In this document: piece by piece, positions 36,748 to 47,347 of the stretch
Layout of the letters: each line of letters begins with the position of its first letter
Position numbering within the stretch: position 1 is the first letter of the stretch
From: Chloroflexi bacterium bin20
Lineage (GTDB): Bacteria; Chloroflexota; Anaerolineae; Aggregatilineales; Phototrophicaceae
Assembly: GCA_002238485.1 (NCBI GenBank)
Contig: MPMG01000010.1
Coordinates: 79,765 to 143,764, forward strand
DNA: 64,000 bases
Direction of reading: 5' to 3'
Program-made: the position numbers and the translations under genes
The notes under the pieces: model-generated
The model's input: the letters and a program-made list of their open reading frames with translations, nothing else
What the model was told of the DNA's origin: nothing
Databases searched by the model: none

Positions 36748-37893
36748 CTACCTCTTTGCTTTCGCCATCGGGTCATCATAATGATAGTTGCGATTTGCCC
36801 GTTTTGCCGCCCAGGCGCCTGCTATGAATGACTGCATTCGCTTGCAAAAGGACTTGGTGTCGAAGCGCTGCGCCTGGCTGCGAATCTGCTGGGGATTGTA
36901 GGCGAAGGCATCGAAGTTGCGCCAGACTGCCATCAAGCTGTCGACTGTTAGCCGGTCGAAGAATGCGCCCGTTGCGCCTTCGATGATTGTATCCAGCGCG
37001 CCGCCGCCTCGGTAGGCGATGACGGGACGTCCAGCTGCCTGCGCTTGCACGGGACTTATGCCGAAGTCTTCCAAACCCGGGAAAAGCAGCGCGCGACACT
37101 GCGCCATCAGCTTGGGCAAGTCGACATCCGGGACAAAACCAAGGAATTCGACAGTCTCGCCCGCCAGCGATTTCAGGCGCGCCAAATCACGCCCCGATCC
37201 AGCGACTTTGAGCGGCAGCCCCAGCTCGGACGCCGCCCGCACAGCCAGATCAATGCGCTTGTACGGCACCAGACGCGATACGATCAGGTAATAATCCTGG
37301 ACTTCGTCCACGGAAGAAGGCTGGAATCGCGAAGTATCCACAGGCGGATGGATGATGGTCGATTCGCGTTTGTAATAGTTGCGAATGCGCGCTTGCACAG
37401 CGCTGCTGATGGCGATGAAATGCGAGACGCGTTGGGCAGCTGCATAATCCCAACGGCGCAGCCAAGCCACCAGCGGACGCAGCAGCCGCTCTGGCGCCTT
37501 GCCCAGCCCTTCGCCGGCCAGGTATTCGTCCAGCTGCCAGACATAGCGCGTCGGCGTCAGGCAATAGCAGATATGCAGCGCGCGCGCATCGAATCGCAGC
37601 CCATGGCAAAAGCCGCTTTTGTTGCTCAAAACCACATCATAGTCCGCCAGCCGCAGATTGCCCCAGGCCAGCGGATACAGCGGCAGGTAGATTTGATGGC
37701 GGCGGTGAATCGCTGGCAGCTTGTCCAGCCACAGCGCGCGGATATCCCAATCCTGGTAATGAGGTGGCATGGCAGACGGCGCATACATGCTCGTATAGAC
37801 CGGGCTGCCAGGAAATTGGCGCGCCAGGACATTGAGCACATCTTCTGCGCCACCGATCTGGTTCAGCCAGTCATGCGCCAGCGCGAGCTTCAA
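36748..37893 (-). CDS. Family 4 glycosyltransferase
   Basis: LKLALAHDWLNQIGGAEDVLNVLARQFPG...LFPGLEDFGISPVQAQAAGRPVIAYRGGGALDTI; probable TTG start. Confidence 0.88.
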   Translation of the reverse strand: MKLALAHDWLNQIGGAEDVLNVLARQFPGSPVYTSMYAPSAMPPHYQDWDIRALWLDKLPAIHRRHQIYLPLYPLAWGNLRLADYDVVLSNKSGFCHGLRFDARALHICYCLTPTRYVWQLDEYLAGEGLGKAPERLLRPLVAWLRRWDYAAAQRVSHFIAISSAVQARIRNYYKRESTIIHPPVDTSRFQPSSVDEVQDYYLIVSRLVPYKRIDLAVRAASELGLPLKVAGSGRDLARLKSLAGETVEFLGFVPDVDLPKLMAQCRALLFPGLEDFGISPVQAQAAGRPVIAYRGGGALDTIIEGATGAFFDRLTVDSLMAVWRNFDAFAYNPQQIRSQAQRFDTKSFCKRMQSFIAGAWAAKRANRNYHYDDPMAKAKR

Positions 37894-38566
37894 ACGCCAC
37901 TCCTTTCTGTCGCAGCGCGGCGCGGACCGGCGCGAAACTCTGGCGATGCGCTGGGCAGGGACCATGTTGGCGCAAAGCATCGAGGTGGGCGCGCGTGCCA
38001 TAACCTTTGTGCTGCGCGAAACCGTATTGCGGGTAGCATTCGTCCAGCCGCCGCATTTGTTCATCTCGCCAGACTTTTGCCAAAATGCTGGCGCAGGCGA
38101 TGCTCAACGAGCGCTGGTCGCCTTCGACAAGGCTGACTTGCGGCAGCCTGCCGCATTTGGGCAGCAGCATATAATCCAGAAACAGACAGTCGGCCTTGAT
38201 GCCGAATTCGCCCAGCGATTCAAGCGCTCTGTGCATGGCCAGCTGCGTCGCCGCGACGATTCCGCAGCCATCAATTTCCTGCGCGCTGCTTCGCCCGATC
38301 GCCCAAGCCAGCGCGATCTGCTTGATAATCGTGTTCGTCGATTCGCGTTGGGCGGGGCTCATCTTCTTGCTGTCGCGAGCGCCACGCAGCAATTGTCCCA
38401 GATCGCGCCGCTGCAAGGGCAGGGCAACGGCAGCCGCAGCCACTGGTCCAGCCAGGGGTCCTCGGCCCGCTTCATCAATGCCAACGATGATGCGATAACC
38501 GGCGCGCTGATAATGCCGCTCATGCTGCAGGCTGGCTGTCCCGACGCGCTTAGTGGGCACGGGCAT
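37871..38566 (-). CDS. rnhB: Ribonuclease HII
   Basis: IIVGIDEAGRGPLAGPVAAAAVALP...RDSKKMSPAQRE...SIACASILAKVWRDE. Confidence 0.93.
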   Translation of the reverse strand: MPVPTKRVGTASLQHERHYQRAGYRIIVGIDEAGRGPLAGPVAAAAVALPLQRRDLGQLLRGARDSKKMSPAQRESTNTIIKQIALAWAIGRSSAQEIDGCGIVAATQLAMHRALESLGEFGIKADCLFLDYMLLPKCGRLPQVSLVEGDQRSLSIACASILAKVWRDEQMRRLDECYPQYGFAQHKGYGTRAHLDALRQHGPCPAHRQSFAPVRAALRQKGVAFEARAGA

Positions 38567-39311
38567 AACAGCCTTGTCGCCAGTTGCGCCGTATCTGCCA
38601 GATCTCGCGCAGCATATTGAGCGAATCGTCCCAGAGCCGCATGGTCGAATAAGGGTCGTAATACCAGGTGATGGGCACTTCCTTGACTGTATAGCCGCGT
38701 CGCTGGGCAATGAAGAGCAGCTCGACATCAAAGCCGATGCCATTCATGCGCTGCACGCCGAAGAGGTCCTCGGCGACAGATGCGCGGAACATTTTGAAGC
38801 CGCACTGTGTATCTTCAAAGCTGCGCAAAGCCGCCAGTTTGATGATCCAGTTGTTGACCCTGCCCATCAAATGACGATAGGTGGGCTCGCCGACCCGGTT
38901 GGCGCCCGGCGCTTCTCGGCTGGCGATGATGATGTCGCTGTCAGTCGTTTCGGGCGGCAAAAAGCGCGAGAGCTCGTCTATGCGCATGGACAGATCGGCA
39001 TCACAGATGAAGCGCCATTCGCCCCGCGCCGCCAGCATGCCTTGTTTGACCGCCAAGCCTTTGCCGCGCTGCCTGGCCGGCGACTGCATGGCGCGAACAT
39101 AGCCCAGCGATTCTGCATGCGCCTGCGCCACCTCGAACGTGCGATCGTGGCTGCCATTCTCGACGATGACGACTTCGGCCTCATAGGGCTGCTGCTGCAA
39201 GAAAGCGTCAATCTGCGCCAGGCTGGGTGGCAAGCGCGCTTCTTCGTTGTGCGCTGGGATGATGATGCTGAGGAAAGGTCGGCTCAAAGAACGTTTCTCC
39301 GCCGCTACCAT
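38550..39311 (-). CDS. Family 2 glycosyltransferase (dolichyl-phosphate glycosyltransferase-like)
   Basis: LSIIIPAHNEEARLPPSLAQI...FICDADLSMRIDEL...DTQCGFKMFRA. Confidence 0.9.
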   Translation of the reverse strand: MVAAEKRSLSRPFLSIIIPAHNEEARLPPSLAQIDAFLQQQPYEAEVVIVENGSHDRTFEVAQAHAESLGYVRAMQSPARQRGKGLAVKQGMLAARGEWRFICDADLSMRIDELSRFLPPETTDSDIIIASREAPGANRVGEPTYRHLMGRVNNWIIKLAALRSFEDTQCGFKMFRASVAEDLFGVQRMNGIGFDVELLFIAQRRGYTVKEVPITWYYDPYSTMRLWDDSLNMLREIWQIRRNWRQGCYARAH

Positions 39312-39409
39312 GGCGATTGTCGCTGGGACAGCTTTGCCAATGATACGCCAAAAGCTGGCTTTTGCGCAGGCTCTTGGTCTATCCTCGACATCCCGCGAGC
39401 GCGCGAGCC

Positions 39410-40360
39410 TCATTTTTTCGTGAGCATGCTGTCAATATACGCATCGCTGACAGTCCGCATTGACTGGATTTCGCGCCGCTTTACCAAAGCGCTGCGCAAG
39501 CTGAGGGCGCCAGCCGCCATGCCACGCAGCCTTGCCCGCGCCGCCTCTCCACGCCAGGCCACCAGCGCATCCCAAAACAGACTGGCCTGCCGCCCCACGA
39601 TGCGCCGCCAATACTTCCGCAACAGAGCAGACGGCATATTCTTGGCGATCAACCAGATGCCGTTGCGCCCGTCATAATAGCTGGCGGTCTTGCCGCCTCC
39701 AGTTGCCGATAAATGATGATAGACGACCGCGCCCGGCGCAAACCACACCGCATAACCAGCCAGCTGCGCGCGCCAGGCGATATCGACATCTTCCAGCAAG
39801 AAAAAGAAGTCGTCATCCAAAAAACCGATCGCTTCCAGCATGCAGCGCCGATAAACTGCCGCGCCACCACAAGCCGAAAAGACATAATCGCCACGATCAT
39901 ATTGCCCATGGTCGATCTCGCCAAAACCTCGATTGCCTGCGCTGCCGTCAATGGCGAAGAAATCGCCGGCTGTATGAAATCGCTCGCGCTGGTCGTGCAT
40001 CAGCATCTTGCAGGCGACTATGCCGACCTCGGGTTTCTCGTCCAGCGCCTTGATGACTTCCGCAGCCCAATCTCGCGCTACTTCTGTGTCGTTGTTCAAC
40101 AGCGCGACAATTTCACCAGCCGCCTCTTGCATGCCCTTGTTGCATGCGCCTGTGAAGCCACGATTCTGCGGCAATTCGACCAGCTGCATTTCCGGGTAGG
40201 CTGTCCTCACAAATTGCTGCGAGCCATCGGTGGAGGCATTGTCGACGATGATGATTTCGATGCCGGGCTGGGTCTGCGCGCGCAGGGAATCGAGGCAGGC
40301 AGCCAAGTAGCCTTTGCCATTCCAATTGGGGATGACCACCGACAGGCGCGGCGCAGTCAT
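39410..40360 (-). CDS. Family 2 glycosyltransferase (rhamnosyltransferase-like)
   Basis: RLSVVIPNWNGKGYLAACLDSLRAQTQPGIEIIIVDNASTDGS...LLNNDTEV. Confidence 0.9.
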   Translation of the reverse strand: MTAPRLSVVIPNWNGKGYLAACLDSLRAQTQPGIEIIIVDNASTDGSQQFVRTAYPEMQLVELPQNRGFTGACNKGMQEAAGEIVALLNNDTEVARDWAAEVIKALDEKPEVGIVACKMLMHDQRERFHTAGDFFAIDGSAGNRGFGEIDHGQYDRGDYVFSACGGAAVYRRCMLEAIGFLDDDFFFLLEDVDIAWRAQLAGYAVWFAPGAVVYHHLSATGGGKTASYYDGRNGIWLIAKNMPSALLRKYWRRIVGRQASLFWDALVAWRGEAARARLRGMAAGALSLRSALVKRREIQSMRTVSDAYIDSMLTKK

Positions 40361-41202
40361 CCAGGCGCCTCGGCTGCGATGAAGTCGCGCACCGCCTCTT
40401 GCCAGGGACGCAAGCGAATCCCAAGGCTGGCGGCGGCGATATTGGCCAGGGGACTGTGTTCTGGCGGCAGGGAAGGGCGCTGCCACTGATGGCTGCTGAT
40501 GCGCGCGATAGCCCTGTCAGTGAAGCCGGCTTCATCCAGCGCGAACCTCGCCAGCCCCCAGCGGCTGACAGAACCTTCATTGACCAAATGATAGGTTCCG
40601 AAACGTTTGCTTTCGATCAGCAGGCCGATGGCTGCCGCCAGATCGCTCGTGGAGGTGGGGCTGCTGATTTCGTTGGTGACGACTCGCAGTGCGCTGTCAT
40701 GCCGCGCTGCATTGAGTATGGCATGAATGAAATTGTGCCCACCCAGCGCGAAGAGCCAGGCTGTGCGCACAATGTAATGTCGCGGATTGACTTGCAAAAG
40801 CGCGCGTTCGCCATACCACTTGCTGCGGCCATACGCGTTGATGGGCTTGGCGGCATCATATTCGTGATAAGCGCGCCCCAGCTTGCCATCAAAGACTTCG
40901 TTGCTGCTGACATAGAGCATGGCAATGCCGAGGCCTGCGGTAACAGCGGCGAGGTTGTGCGTGCCCAGGCCATTGATTCGCAGCGCCTTTTGCGGATCCA
41001 GCGCGCAGCCGTTCACATCGGTGAAGGCGGCGGCATGCAGCAGAATATCCGGGCGCGCGTCGGCGATCAACTGTCCACAAGCCGCGTAATCCGTGATGTC
41101 CAGCGTGGACCTGTCCGTAGCGATGACATCGTGCCCAGCGCGCAACACCGTTTGCAGTGCGCTGCCCAGCTTGCCGCTCGCACCGGTGATCAGGATTTTC
41201 AT
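40357..41202 (-). CDS. rfbD: dTDP-4-dehydrorhamnose reductase
   Basis: MKILITGASGKLGSALQTVL...HAAAFTDVNGCALDPQKALRINGLGTHNLA. Confidence 0.92.
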   Translation of the reverse strand: MKILITGASGKLGSALQTVLRAGHDVIATDRSTLDITDYAACGQLIADARPDILLHAAAFTDVNGCALDPQKALRINGLGTHNLAAVTAGLGIAMLYVSSNEVFDGKLGRAYHEYDAAKPINAYGRSKWYGERALLQVNPRHYIVRTAWLFALGGHNFIHAILNAARHDSALRVVTNEISSPTSTSDLAAAIGLLIESKRFGTYHLVNEGSVSRWGLARFALDEAGFTDRAIARISSHQWQRPSLPPEHSPLANIAAASLGIRLRPWQEAVRDFIAAEAPG

Positions 41203-42230
41203 GGCGCCGCAGTCGCCGCTGCCAGCCGGTCGCTATATTGACGTTGATAATAAGCCAGGTATTCGCCCGTCTTGATCTTGCGCCACCACCATTCGTTGTC
41301 GACATACCAACGCACGGTCGCCGCCAAGCCTCGCTCAAAGTCGTATTCTCGCTGCCAGCCAAGTTCGCGCGCTTTGGCGGCTGTCATGGCATAACGCCGG
41401 TCGTGGCCCTCGCGGTCTGGCACATGGCGGATCAGCGCTGACGGCTTGCCCAGCTGCTCGAGTATCTGCTGCGTGACTTCGATATTATGACGTTGGTTTT
41501 CGCCAGCCAGGTTGTAGGCTTCGCCAGTTTTGCCGCGATGCAATATGCAATCGACGCCGCGCGCATGGTCATCGACATAGAGCCAGTCGCGGATTTGCAA
41601 GCCATCGCCATACAAGGGCAGTGGGCGGTCATCCAGCGCTTCGGTTGTGAAAAAAGGAATCAGCTTTTCCGGGTATTGATAGGGTCCATAGGTGTTGCTG
41701 CCGCGCGTTACGACAGTGTCCATGCCATAGGTAACCTGGTAGGCGCGCAGCATCAACTCGCCGCCGGCTTTGCTGGCAGCATAGGGACTGTTGGGCAGAA
41801 AGCGGTCGCCTTCGGCAGACAGACCCTCGTCAATATCGCCGTAGACCTCGTCAGTAGAGACCTGGCAGAAGCGACCAATGCCCCGCTTTCGCCCTTCGTC
41901 CAGCAGGATATAGACGCCGACGACATCGGTGTGGATGAAGGCGTCTGGCGCCAGGATGCTGCGGTCTACATGACTCTCGGCGGCGAAGTTGACGATCGTG
42001 TCGATGTTGTGGTCTTGCAACACGCTGTGGACGGCGGCGCGGTCGGCGATATCGCCGCGTTCGAATCGGTAGTTTGGCTCGTCGCTGACGGGCAGGAGGT
42101 TGTCGATATTGCCCGCGTAGGTCAGCTTGTCATAGCAGATGATAGTGTAGTCGGGATATGTTGCGACCATATGTCGGACGAAGGCGCTGCCAATGAAGCC
42201 GGCGCCGCCCGTAACCAGAATGTTCTTCAT
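41199..42230 (-). CDS. rfbB: dTDP-glucose 4,6-dehydratase
   Basis: MKNILVTGGAGFIGSAFVRHM...NFAAESHVDRSI...YAASKAGGELMLRAY. Confidence 0.95.
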   Translation of the reverse strand: MKNILVTGGAGFIGSAFVRHMVATYPDYTIICYDKLTYAGNIDNLLPVSDEPNYRFERGDIADRAAVHSVLQDHNIDTIVNFAAESHVDRSILAPDAFIHTDVVGVYILLDEGRKRGIGRFCQVSTDEVYGDIDEGLSAEGDRFLPNSPYAASKAGGELMLRAYQVTYGMDTVVTRGSNTYGPYQYPEKLIPFFTTEALDDRPLPLYGDGLQIRDWLYVDDHARGVDCILHRGKTGEAYNLAGENQRHNIEVTQQILEQLGKPSALIRHVPDREGHDRRYAMTAAKARELGWQREYDFERGLAATVRWYVDNEWWWRKIKTGEYLAYYQRQYSDRLAAATAAP

Positions 42231-42247
42231 CGCGCCTCCGCTGTGAG

Positions 42248-43318
42248 TTAGACCCACATGCTGCTGTGGTCGCCCAGATTCATTTTGATGCCTTTGGGCT
42301 TGCCGGCGCTGCGATGGATAGCCGCATTGCGACCGATCAGGCTGTCGCGCAGGGTGGCATCGATGTCGCAGACGCGGCTGTTTTCCAAAATGATGCTGCG
42401 CTCGATCTCGCAATTGCTGATCTGGCAGCCGTGATAAATGCTTGTGAAAGGACCGATGTAACTATTCTCTACCACGCTGTCCTTGCCAATGATGGTCGGT
42501 CCGCGCAAGACGCTGTTGATGATGCGCGCGCCGGCCTGCAATGTCACCCGCGCATCGACAGACGAGCAGTCATCAATCTCGGCGCAAGCGGCGATGGCCG
42601 GCTCGATCTCTTCCAGCACATAGCTGTTGGCATCCAGCATATCAGTGGGCTTGCCGGTGTCGATCCACCAGCCGCGATGCACATGCGGGAAAACGCGGCG
42701 GCCGTGGTCGACCAGCCACTGGATGGCATCGGTGATCTCATATTCGCCGCGCGCCGAAGGTTGGATAGCGTCCACCGCCTCAAAGACATGCCGGTCGAAC
42801 ATGTAGATGCCCACCAGCGCCAGGTTGCTGGGCGGGTCGGCTGGCTTTTCAATCAACTGCGCAATGCTGCCATCCGCCCGCAGCTTCGCCACGCCATAAG
42901 CAGAGGGATTATCCACCTCCTTCAAGACGATCTGGCTGTTCCAGTCGCTTTGGGCGAAGTCGCGGATAAGCTGGCTGATTCCGCCTTGGATGACATTGTC
43001 GCCCAGAAACATCACAAAAGGGTCGTCACGCAAGAATTCGCGCGAGATTTTGACCGCGTGCGCCAAGCCGTCCGGGCTGTCTTGGGGAATGTAGGTGAGC
43101 GACACATCCCACTGGGCGCCATCTCCCAGCGCGGAGCGAATTTCTGGCGCGGTATGCCCGACCACGATGCCGATTTCGCGCACGCCCGCTTCTCGAATGG
43201 CTTCAATGACGCGCACCAGCACCGGCTTGTTGGCGACCGGGATGAGCTGCTTGGCGCGGGTATAGGTCAGCGGATAGAGCCGTGTGCCCTTGCCGCCACT
43301 GAGGATGAGGCCTTTCAT
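42248..43318 (-). CDS. rfbA: Glucose-1-phosphate thymidylyltransferase (long form)
   Basis: MKGLILSGGKGTRLYPLTYTRAKQLIPVANKPVL; C-terminal left-handed beta-helix-like extension. Confidence 0.93.
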   Translation of the reverse strand: MKGLILSGGKGTRLYPLTYTRAKQLIPVANKPVLVRVIEAIREAGVREIGIVVGHTAPEIRSALGDGAQWDVSLTYIPQDSPDGLAHAVKISREFLRDDPFVMFLGDNVIQGGISQLIRDFAQSDWNSQIVLKEVDNPSAYGVAKLRADGSIAQLIEKPADPPSNLALVGIYMFDRHVFEAVDAIQPSARGEYEITDAIQWLVDHGRRVFPHVHRGWWIDTGKPTDMLDANSYVLEEIEPAIAACAEIDDCSSVDARVTLQAGARIINSVLRGPTIIGKDSVVENSYIGPFTSIYHGCQISNCEIERSIILENSRVCDIDATLRDSLIGRNAAIHRSAGKPKGIKMNLGDHSSMWV

Positions 43319-43326
43319 AGACGCGC

Positions 43327-43980
43327 TCAATAGGTCTCTTGGTTTTCGCGCGGGGCATTGGTCAGCACAGCGCCAACGATGCGCACATGCACGCGCTCCA
43401 GCGCCTGACGGGCTTGGGCGGTGTGGTCGCGGCGGGTATCGCCAGCGCGCACAGCCAACAGCGCCGCATCCAGCTTGATGCCCAGCAGCGCCGCATCGGT
43501 GGCCGCCAGCACAGGCGGGCTATCAAAGAGCACAAAATCCGCTCGCTGTTTCAGCGCGGCGATGATATCACTCATGCGCTTGCCACCGAGCAGGTCGGCG
43601 GGGTTGGGCGGCAGCTCGCCCGTGCAAAGCACCTGCAAGTTGTCAACGCTGCTGTCGTGCAGAGGCGGGTCGCTAAGGGCTGCATCGTCGACCATCATTT
43701 GGCTGACGCCAGTCCGGTTTTCCAAGCCCCAGATCTTGTGCTGCTGCGGCTGGCGCAGATCGGCATCGACAAGGATGGTGCGGTTGCCCCCTTGCGCGAA
43801 TGTAACGGCCAGGTTGGCCAACGTTGCGCTCTTTTGGTCTTCGCGCGCGGCTGAGGTGACCAGCAGGGTCTGTATGGGCTTCTCGACGCTGCTGAACATG
43901 AGGTTGGTGCGCAGGCTGCGGTAGGCTTCCGCCGCTGCCGAGCGAGGCTGGCTGAGTGTGATAAGCGCAGGCAATGCCAT
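43327..43980 (-). CDS. CpsD/CapB-type tyrosine kinase
   Basis: AAAEAYRSLRTNLMFSS, TLLVTSAAREDQKSATLANLAVTFAQGGNRTILVDADLRQPQQHK. Confidence 0.88.
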   Translation of the reverse strand: MALPALITLSQPRSAAAEAYRSLRTNLMFSSVEKPIQTLLVTSAAREDQKSATLANLAVTFAQGGNRTILVDADLRQPQQHKIWGLENRTGVSQMMVDDAALSDPPLHDSSVDNLQVLCTGELPPNPADLLGGKRMSDIIAALKQRADFVLFDSPPVLAATDAALLGIKLDAALLAVRAGDTRRDHTAQARQALERVHVRIVGAVLTNAPRENQETY

Positions 43981-44102
43981 CGTTTGTCCTGTATTCCGCG
44001 CAGTGCGCCTCTGTGTCCGCGACATTCTAACGCAGCTGTCTAATCCGCGTCAGGGTGCAATCGGTTTGCCACTGCCAGATACATTTCTCAAGCGCGAAAG
44101 TC

Positions 44103-44975
44103 TCAGTCGACCTCCGCGTCAAAATCAATGTCCAGCTTCTGCATGTCACTTGCGTCCAGCCGGTCCGCGATCTTGCGCAGGGTTTCGCCCGTCTGCGGAT
44201 GCGCATAGTCCGGCGCAAGCTCAGCCAGGGGCAGAGCCACATGCGCATAGCAGCTGATGTCGGTGTCGGGGATGCGCCAGGGCTTGCTGCCGTATTCGAG
44301 CATTTCGTCATTCCAAAGCGCGATGTCCAGATCGATGGTCCTCGGCGCGTTGATATTGCGGGGATTGCGCTGGCGTTTCAACTTCCTTTCAATGCGGTCG
44401 ATGACGCGGCGCTTGAAGTCGAGCGGAGAGCGCAGTGTGTGCGCCATGACAGCCATATTGAGGAAAGCTGGCTGCTGTGTATCGCCTTGTGGCGGACTGC
44501 GATAGACAGGCGACAAAGCCAACACAGTCGTCCAGCCGCGCAGCAGCGCAACAGCTTCGCGCAGGTTGTGCTCTGGCGCGATATTGGAACCCAGCGAGAC
44601 ATAGGCGATGTTGCGCGCATAATCGGCGGGCCGGCGCACAATGCGAATGCCGACAGAATCGGTATGCCGCAGGGCGCCCGGTTTATGTACGCTGACTTCT
44701 ACATAGGGCGCGCCAAATTCCAACGTTGCCAAGCGGGCAATCTGCTCTGCCAGTTTCTCTACCAGGGCAAAACGCCGACTCTTGACGAGTTGGATGACAG
44801 CTTTGCTGATTGGCTTGTAATTCAGCGCGTCGTCCGGGTCATCGCTTTCGCCCGCCAGCCGCATCGTGCTGCCCAGGCGCATGGTGATGACGACATCCTG
44901 CCAACTATCCAGCTCGTGCGGGCTGAACCCTATGCGCGCGCGCAAACGCAGATTCTGGAATTCAATGCTGTCCAT
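44103..44975 (-). CDS. folBK: Bifunctional dihydroneopterin aldolase/HPPK (FolB-FolK)
   Basis: N-terminus MDSIEFQNLRLRARIGFSPHELDSWQDVVI (FolB); C-terminus AYVSLGSNIAPEHNLREAVALL...RTIDLDIALW (FolK). Confidence 0.9.
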   Translation of the reverse strand: MDSIEFQNLRLRARIGFSPHELDSWQDVVITMRLGSTMRLAGESDDPDDALNYKPISKAVIQLVKSRRFALVEKLAEQIARLATLEFGAPYVEVSVHKPGALRHTDSVGIRIVRRPADYARNIAYVSLGSNIAPEHNLREAVALLRGWTTVLALSPVYRSPPQGDTQQPAFLNMAVMAHTLRSPLDFKRRVIDRIERKLKRQRNPRNINAPRTIDLDIALWNDEMLEYGSKPWRIPDTDISCYAHVALPLAELAPDYAHPQTGETLRKIADRLDASDMQKLDIDFDAEVD

Positions 44976-45163
44976 CGGGGCGCTGTCTGTTCCTGTCAGT
45001 CAATGTACCCGTCTTTTGGAGAAGGATGCGCGGCCCAAAAGTTTGGGCAACGTGTCCAGCGCAGATAACTCGCTTGCTTTTTTCATAATTGTTAGCATAG
45101 TATATCAGAAAGGCAGACGAACCATTATTCGAGGAGTCTGTTCCGCATTCTGAGGACAATTCA

Positions 45164-45871
45164 ATGACGCACCGTGGAAACAGATTGGCTGAGGCAGTTG
45201 TCAGCCATGAAACGCAAGGGGTAAGCGTAAAAAACAACGGCATTCAGCAGTTGCTGGAGTCGCCAGACCTGCAAAGACGTTACGGATTATCCAGCCAGCC
45301 GGTTGACGAAGCAGCGGTGAGGCGCGCAGTTGTCGATCTGCTATATGCGCTTGGCGAACAGCCGAGCCGCGAGGGCTTGCTGGATACGCCAAAGCGCGTC
45401 GCCAAAGCCTATCGCGAGTTGGTCAGCGGCTATACGACCGACCCGGTCAAATTGGTGAACGACGCCATCTTCCATGTCGAATATGCCGACATGATCGTCG
45501 TCAACGATATTGAGTATTTCAGCTTGTGCGAGCATCACCTGCTGCCTTTCATCGGCCGCGCCCATGTCGCATACATCCCCGATGGCAAGATCATCGGGCT
45601 TAGCAAGATCCCGCGTATAGTCGACATGTTTGCTCGCCGCTTGCAAGTGCAGGAACGTCTGACCCAGCAAGTTGCCGAATTCATCGACGAATTGCTGTCG
45701 CCGCGCGGCGTGGCTGTTGCAATGACAGCGCAACACATGTGCTCGATGATTCGCGGTGTGAAGAAGCATCACGCCAGCCTGACCACCAAAGCCATGCTGG
45801 GCGAATTTGACTGCAACCGCGACCTGCGCAGCGAGTTCATATCGCAAATCCAGCGCCAGCCCTTGCTGTAG
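45164..45871 (+). CDS. folE: GTP cyclohydrolase I
   Basis: [22 protein letters not shown]...[35 protein letters not shown]. Confidence 0.96.
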   Translation: MTHRGNRLAEAVVSHETQGVSVKNNGIQQLLESPDLQRRYGLSSQPVDEAAVRRAVVDLLYALGEQPSREGLLDTPKRVAKAYRELVSGYTTDPVKLVNDAIFHVEYADMIVVNDIEYFSLCEHHLLPFIGRAHVAYIPDGKIIGLSKIPRIVDMFARRLQVQERLTQQVAEFIDELLSPRGVAVAMTAQHMCSMIRGVKKHHASLTTKAMLGEFDCNRDLRSEFISQIQRQPLL

Positions 45872-45891
45872 CAACTGCTCGGCCTGGCACT

Positions 45892-45919
45892 TTGCACGAT
45901 TTTCAGTCTGTGCTATACT
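45892..45919 (+). promoter_or_regulatory. Promoter of metK leader
   Basis: TTGCAC - N16 - TATACT with TGTGC extended -10. Confidence 0.55.
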
Positions 45920-45949
45920 GTGGTTTGCCGCGCGTCACAAGGCCCGCGG

Positions 45950-46057
45950 CACTCATCAAGAGCGAGTGAGAGAACCGGCTCTTTGAGCTCGCGGCAACCC
46001 CCGAAGCGCTCGGGACGGTGCTAAATCCGGCAGGGTCGACACTCTGGCAGATGAGCG
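45950..46057 (+). ncRNA. SAM-I (S-box) riboswitch aptamer upstream of metK
   Basis: P1 ACTCATC/GATGAGC; ATCAAGAG, CGGCAACC and GGTGCTAAATCC core motifs; downstream TTCTGCG/CGCAGAA pairing and T6 run (46100-46105). Confidence 0.9.
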
Positions 46058-46126
46058 TATCCCCACGATGGACTTCTGCGCCCGCTGCCCCGCACGGCGT
46101 TTTTTGTTGCCGCAGAAAGGTTTAGC

Positions 46127-47341
46127 ATGCCAAGCACTTTCATGACATCGCCCAAGTATCACTTCACTTCGGAGTCCGTATCCGAGGGGCATCCCGACAA
46201 AATTTGCGACCAGATCAGCGATGCGGTGCTGGATGCCATCTTGGCCAACGACCCGCTGGCGCGCGTGGCTTGCGAAGCGGCTACGACCACCGGGCTAATC
46301 ATCGTCATCGGCGAGATCACCACCAGCGCTTATGTCGATATCGAGGCAATTGTGCGCCAGACCTTAACCGAAATCGGATATACCAGCGCCGACTATGGAT
46401 TTGACGCGCAGACTTGCGGCGTGATGATCTCGGTGCACGAGCAATCGCCAGACATCAAAATCGGCGTCGATACCGCGCTGGAAGCACGCGAAGAAGCGCA
46501 GCAAGAGGACGAGCTGGAAAGCACCGGCGCCGGTGACCAGGGCATGATGATCGGCTTTGCCTGCGACGAAACCGCCGAGCTGATGCCACTGACCGCGTCG
46601 CTTTCTCATCGTGTGATGCGGCGGCTGGCGGCGGCGCGCAAGCGAGGCGAGATGCCCTGGCTGCGACCCGATGCCAAGTGCCAGATCACGGTCGAATACA
46701 GTCATGGCAAGCCCCAGCGCGTGGATACCATCGTCGTGTCTACTCAGCACGCGCCAGATATCTCCCAAGCCGAAATCCGCCGGCAGATTGTCGAATTCAT
46801 CCAGCGCGATGAAGAGTGCGCCCGCTGGGTCGATGCCGATACGATTTATCACATCAATCCCACAGGAAGATTTGTAACCGGCGGTCCCAAGGGCGATGCC
46901 GGTTTGACCGGGCGCAAAATCGTTGTCGATACCTACGGCGGTGTGGCACGGCATGGCGGCGGCGCATTTTCTGGCAAGGACGCCACCAAAGTCGACCGCA
47001 GCGCGGCGTATATGGCGCGCTATGTCGCCAAGAATGTCGTTGCGGCTGGATTGGCGCGGCGCTTTGAATTGCAGCTGTCTTATGCTATCGGCAAAGCCGA
47101 GCCGACTTCGCTGGCAGTCGAAACCTTTGGCACCGGCGCAGTGAACGACAACGTGATCGAGGCGCTGATCCGCCAGCACTTTGATATGCGCCCCGAAGCC
47201 ATCATACGTCATCTGGGATTGCGGCAGCCCATCTTCAAGCAAGTCGCCGCCTACGGACATTTCGGCCGCGAAGATGTAAAAGTGCCTTGGGAGAACACCG
47301 ACAAAGCCGAATTGCTGCGAGCAAAGGTTCAACTGGACTGA
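46127..47341 (+). CDS. metK: S-adenosylmethionine synthetase
   Basis: [26 protein letters not shown]...[12 protein letters not shown]...[19 protein letters not shown]. Confidence 0.97.
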   Translation: MPSTFMTSPKYHFTSESVSEGHPDKICDQISDAVLDAILANDPLARVACEAATTTGLIIVIGEITTSAYVDIEAIVRQTLTEIGYTSADYGFDAQTCGVMISVHEQSPDIKIGVDTALEAREEAQQEDELESTGAGDQGMMIGFACDETAELMPLTASLSHRVMRRLAAARKRGEMPWLRPDAKCQITVEYSHGKPQRVDTIVVSTQHAPDISQAEIRRQIVEFIQRDEECARWVDADTIYHINPTGRFVTGGPKGDAGLTGRKIVVDTYGGVARHGGGAFSGKDATKVDRSAAYMARYVAKNVVAAGLARRFELQLSYAIGKAEPTSLAVETFGTGAVNDNVIEALIRQHFDMRPEAIIRHLGLRQPIFKQVAAYGHFGREDVKVPWENTDKAELLRAKVQLD

Positions 47342-47347
47342 CTGCGC

